Below, piece after piece: positions 61,834 through 64,000 of a DNA stretch of 64,000 nucleotides (its first letter is position 1; every line of letters starts with the position of its first letter). Under the pieces are notes generated by a model, which saw only the letters and a program-made list of their open reading frames with translations, was not told the DNA's origin and did no database searches. The position numbers and the translations under genes were made by a program. Source of the DNA: JAQUGA01 sp038210985 (GTDB lineage Bacteria; Bacteroidota; Bacteroidia; Bacteroidales; WCHB1-69); assembly GCA_038210985.1 (NCBI GenBank), contig JBBQWB010000001.1, positions 45,053 through 109,052 of the forward strand, written 5' to 3'.

Positions 61834-64000
61834 TTAGCATTTCAAGAATTAATTCTGATGCATCTTCTGATGCCATTGATTTTGACCAAAACCTTCGTTG
61901 ATTGGGGCGAATAATATAGATTTCATCACCAAATGAATAGTTTAGTTTTTTGCGGAAATAGATATTTGGAGCATTTTCCACCCACAAACGCTCATCTATT
62001 TTTTTGAGTTCATCTTCAACTTTTTCATCGGAGGTGTAAATTTGCTTTTTTACTTTCTCATGAGTTAGCTTAATCATCATCAAAGGAGAATATCTGTTTA
62101 TGTCATAGATTGTGGCATTTACAAATAAGTCTTCTTTATCAAGAAAATCGTTGAGTTCCGAACATACTATTTCAGCGTAATCAATTGGTTGATTTGGCAA
62201 TGCGGGATATAATGCTTTAGATTTCTCCTTGTTCTCAAATAAATCCAAACTAAATTCCAAGCAGTCATTTACTATTGTTTTCCCATTAACTGAAAACTTA
62301 AGAATATCATCAATTATAATTGAGTTAATTCTATTCTCGATACTTTGTAAATCTGTTCTGTTAAAAGGATTATTTGATTTTTTGCTTGACAATATACTGT
62401 CAAATAAACCAACAACTTCATTTAAAGTGTCCTCTTGTAATAAAGGTAATAAAGCAGGGCTTTCCAATATTTCATCCATAAAAACTTGTTCACGTTCAAT
62501 ACCCCAAGAAGAACTAATTAAAAATAAAAGATATGTTGTTAATCTCGAATTGAGCACACTCACCAATCCTTTTTTCAAATCGGGTTCAACATTACCATTA
62601 AAGATATAACAAGCAGTTGTGCAATATGAAAAATAGTCTACATAAGAAGCAGCTAGTAGCTTTTTATGTTGTCCTTTCTTCATTAATACAAATGGCGGGT
62701 TGAAGATGTTTTTGTCAATATTTCTATATGTCTTTGAGTTATTTTTTGAAGCACTTTGTGGTGTATAATATCTCTCAATAAATTTTGCGTTTATAACTTT
62801 CTCCGGAATAAAGTCCTGTTTTTCAGAATCTCCATTTAAACCTACTTTTGGTTGCTCCCAATTACTTTTCCCATTTTTAAAGTACTCTTTTAAAGAAATT
62901 GACCGTTCAAGAATATTCTTTATCAATTCCCAATCATTCATTCCACCCCACATCGCAATCTTCCAAATTTTAGTGTCTGATTTCTGACATTCTTCTCTTG
63001 GCAGATATTTTAAATCTGTAAAGTCAATACTCAAACCATCAATTACATTGGTTTTGATAAATGTTTTTGGTGCGTAATATGCAATTTTATCAGAGGGCTT
63101 TTTAGGTTGTTCTTTCTGATAAAACACAATACTTATTGGACCAGTTGCATCACCAAACAGCTGTCCTCCGAAATTTTTACCTTTATTACGAAGTATAGAA
63201 AAGTTGAACACTTTTTCAACATAACAATCATTGAACAACCATTCTCTGAACTTCTCATAAGTACCGCCTGTATTGGTTAAAACTTTAGTATTGAATATCA
63301 AAGCTATTTCGCCATTTGGGGCAAACTTTGTTGCTTTATGTAGAAACGGTAAAACCATTTCTTTGGCAAAATTTTCTTTGTTACAATAGTTTTGAATTGA
63401 TGGTAACAGATCTTTTTTACCAAATGGCGGATTTCCGACTACCAAATTGAACTCAATCTCTTCAATCTCTTTGTTTTGCTCTATTGTATCTCTACAAAAC
63501 AGATTTTTGCCCTGTTCTTTTAATGATTTATCATTAGGATTATTGATGAGATTTGGCAAACGATCTTTTTTCTTTTGCCATAAGTTTTTGGGGTCTAATT
63601 TATCGACCAACGCCAAATACAAACTAAACGCTGCTACTTTTATCGCTTGTGGATTAATTTCAATTCCGAATATATTTTCTTCTAATAATTTAACAAGCGT
63701 TGCATAATCAGTAAGTTTTTCAATATTATTAGCATTCTCGTATCTTTTTACCAACCGATTAAAACTTTCTACCAAAAAAATACCTGAACCACAACTTGGG
63801 TCTAAAACTTTGACGTTGTAATTTTTTTCAGTTTTGCTTATTGGTAGTTTTTCATTCAAAATAAACTCCACTAATGCAGGAGGAGTATAATATGTCCCTG
63901 TTCTTTTCTTTAAGTCAGGGTCAGTTTTGAATAAGAAGTTTTCGTAAATTTCACTCAGCAACTCAATTTGTATGATACTGAAATCAAATAATCTCCAATC
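61811..64000 (-). CDS. Eco57I-type adenine DNA methyltransferase (5' truncated by window edge)
   Basis: At least 729 residues are visible; the frame is open through the window edge (before the TTG at 63961 come residues such as LFDFSIIQIELLSEIYENFL), so the true N-terminus is outside. Seen: RTGTYYTPPALVEFIL, SAM motif VLDPSCGSGIFLVES and the catalytic adenine-methylating motif NPPF in LVVGNPPFGKKD. The C-terminal third (residues beyond about 400) is the target-recognition-like region. It belongs to the large N6-adenine MTase class found in Type IIG, Pgl/BREX and DISARM-like systems. Partner gene downstream is a candidate nuclease. AT-rich, like the neighbours; island nature is inferred from position. 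Confidence 0.85.
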   Translation of the reverse strand, partial: DWRLFDFSIIQIELLSEIYENFLFKTDPDLKKRTGTYYTPPALVEFILNEKLPISKTEKNYNVKVLDPSCGSGIFLVESFNRLVKRYENANNIEKLTDYATLVKLLEENIFGIEINPQAIKVAAFSLYLALVDKLDPKNLWQKKKDRLPNLINNPNDKSLKEQGKNLFCRDTIEQNKEIEEIEFNLVVGNPPFGKKDLLPSIQNYCNKENFAKEMVLPFLHKATKFAPNGEIALIFNTKVLTNTGGTYEKFREWLFNDCYVEKVFNFSILRNKGKNFGGQLFGDATGPISIVFYQKEQPKKPSDKIAYYAPKTFIKTNVIDGLSIDFTDLKYLPREECQKSDTKIWKIAMWGGMNDWELIKNILERSISLKEYFKNGKSNWEQPKVGLNGDSEKQDFIPEKVINAKFIERYYTPQSASKNNSKTYRNIDKNIFNPPFVLMKKGQHKKLLAASYVDYFSYCTTACYIFNGNVEPDLKKGLVSVLNSRLTTYLLFLISSSWGIEREQVFMDEILESPALLPLLQEDTLNEVVGLFDSILSSKKSNNPFNRTDLQSIENRINSIIIDDILKFSVNGKTIVNDCLEFSLDLFENKEKSKALYPALPNQPIDYAEIVCSELNDFLDKEDLFVNATIYDINRYSPLMMIKLTHEKVKKQIYTSDEKVEDELKKIDERLWVENAPNIYFRKKLNYSFGDEIYIIRPNQRRFWSKSMASEDASELILEMLNGVHDEK

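Overview
The window is a 64-kb piece of an AT-rich chromosome from a member of the Bacteroidota. Four independent signs agree: promoters match the Bacteroidota TAnnTTTG -7 element instead of TATAAT; start codons lack Shine-Dalgarno sequences; five secreted proteins end in type IX secretion (T9SS) C-terminal sorting domains; and the gene content is typical of the phylum (a BtuB/BtuG pair, long FtsZ, MraY with an insertion, a DUF2723 membrane glycosyltransferase). The MurE ligase carries the DNPR motif, so peptidoglycan probably contains meso-diaminopimelate. Rubrerythrin and a flavin reductase-rubredoxin fusion suggest an anaerobic or microaerophilic life. I cannot name genus or species.

Layout. 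0-7.7 kb: end of an aminotransferase gene, small exported proteins including two tandem TPR paralogues, an outer-membrane barrel protein, waaA (Kdo transferase) overlapping a secreted M1 peptidase, and a TetR-like regulator. 7.7-13 kb (minus): topA followed by an arginase-fold protein that has lost half of its metal ligands, then the fetAB transporter. 13-26.5 kb: secreted nuclease-fold protein, double-domain universal stress protein, a palindromic miniature transposon, a minus-strand operon (pheS, DUF2723 glycosyltransferase, NodB deacetylase), a periplasmic cyclophilin, a lipoprotein, a 1219-residue T9SS cargo protein, and about 1 kb of structured non-coding DNA. 26.5-42.7 kb (minus): a canonical dcw cluster in the order mraZ, rsmH, ftsL, ftsI, murE, mraY, murD, ftsW, murG, murC, ftsQ, ftsA, ftsZ, then a YqeY-like gene, headed by a promoter with three helically phased MraZ-type boxes. 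43-48.4 kb: mtnA plus a class II aldolase (a probable methylthioadenosine/5-deoxyadenosine salvage shunt), ahcY, an atypical tRNA-Thr(CGU) and a glutamine synthetase. 48.5-56.5 kb: a secreted M4 peptidase, a second miniature transposon with clear target duplication, a secreted glutathione peroxidase-like T9SS protein, and a cobalamin riboswitch controlling btuB-btuG. 56.6-61 kb: fabD, a repeat island, comF, a coiled-coil membrane protein, and the flavin reductase-rubredoxin/rubrerythrin pair. 61.2-64 kb (minus): the 3' part of a probable restriction-modification locus that runs off the window end.

How it fits together. Most of the window is core chromosome: envelope building (waaA, dcw, fabD), translation (pheS), DNA topology (topA) and recycling of S-adenosylmethionine by-products (mtnA, aldolase, ahcY). 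The accessory layer consists of two MITE-like elements, two islands of dispersed hairpin repeats at 44.6-44.9 and 57.6-57.8 kb, the structured 25.6-26.5 kb gap, and the methyltransferase/nuclease pair at the right edge. I see no prophage, CRISPR array or rRNA operon. The most unusual items are the metal-ligand-poor arginase homologue tied to topA, the long hairpins before the dcw cluster's end, the two miniature elements, and the secreted T9SS-tagged peroxidase.
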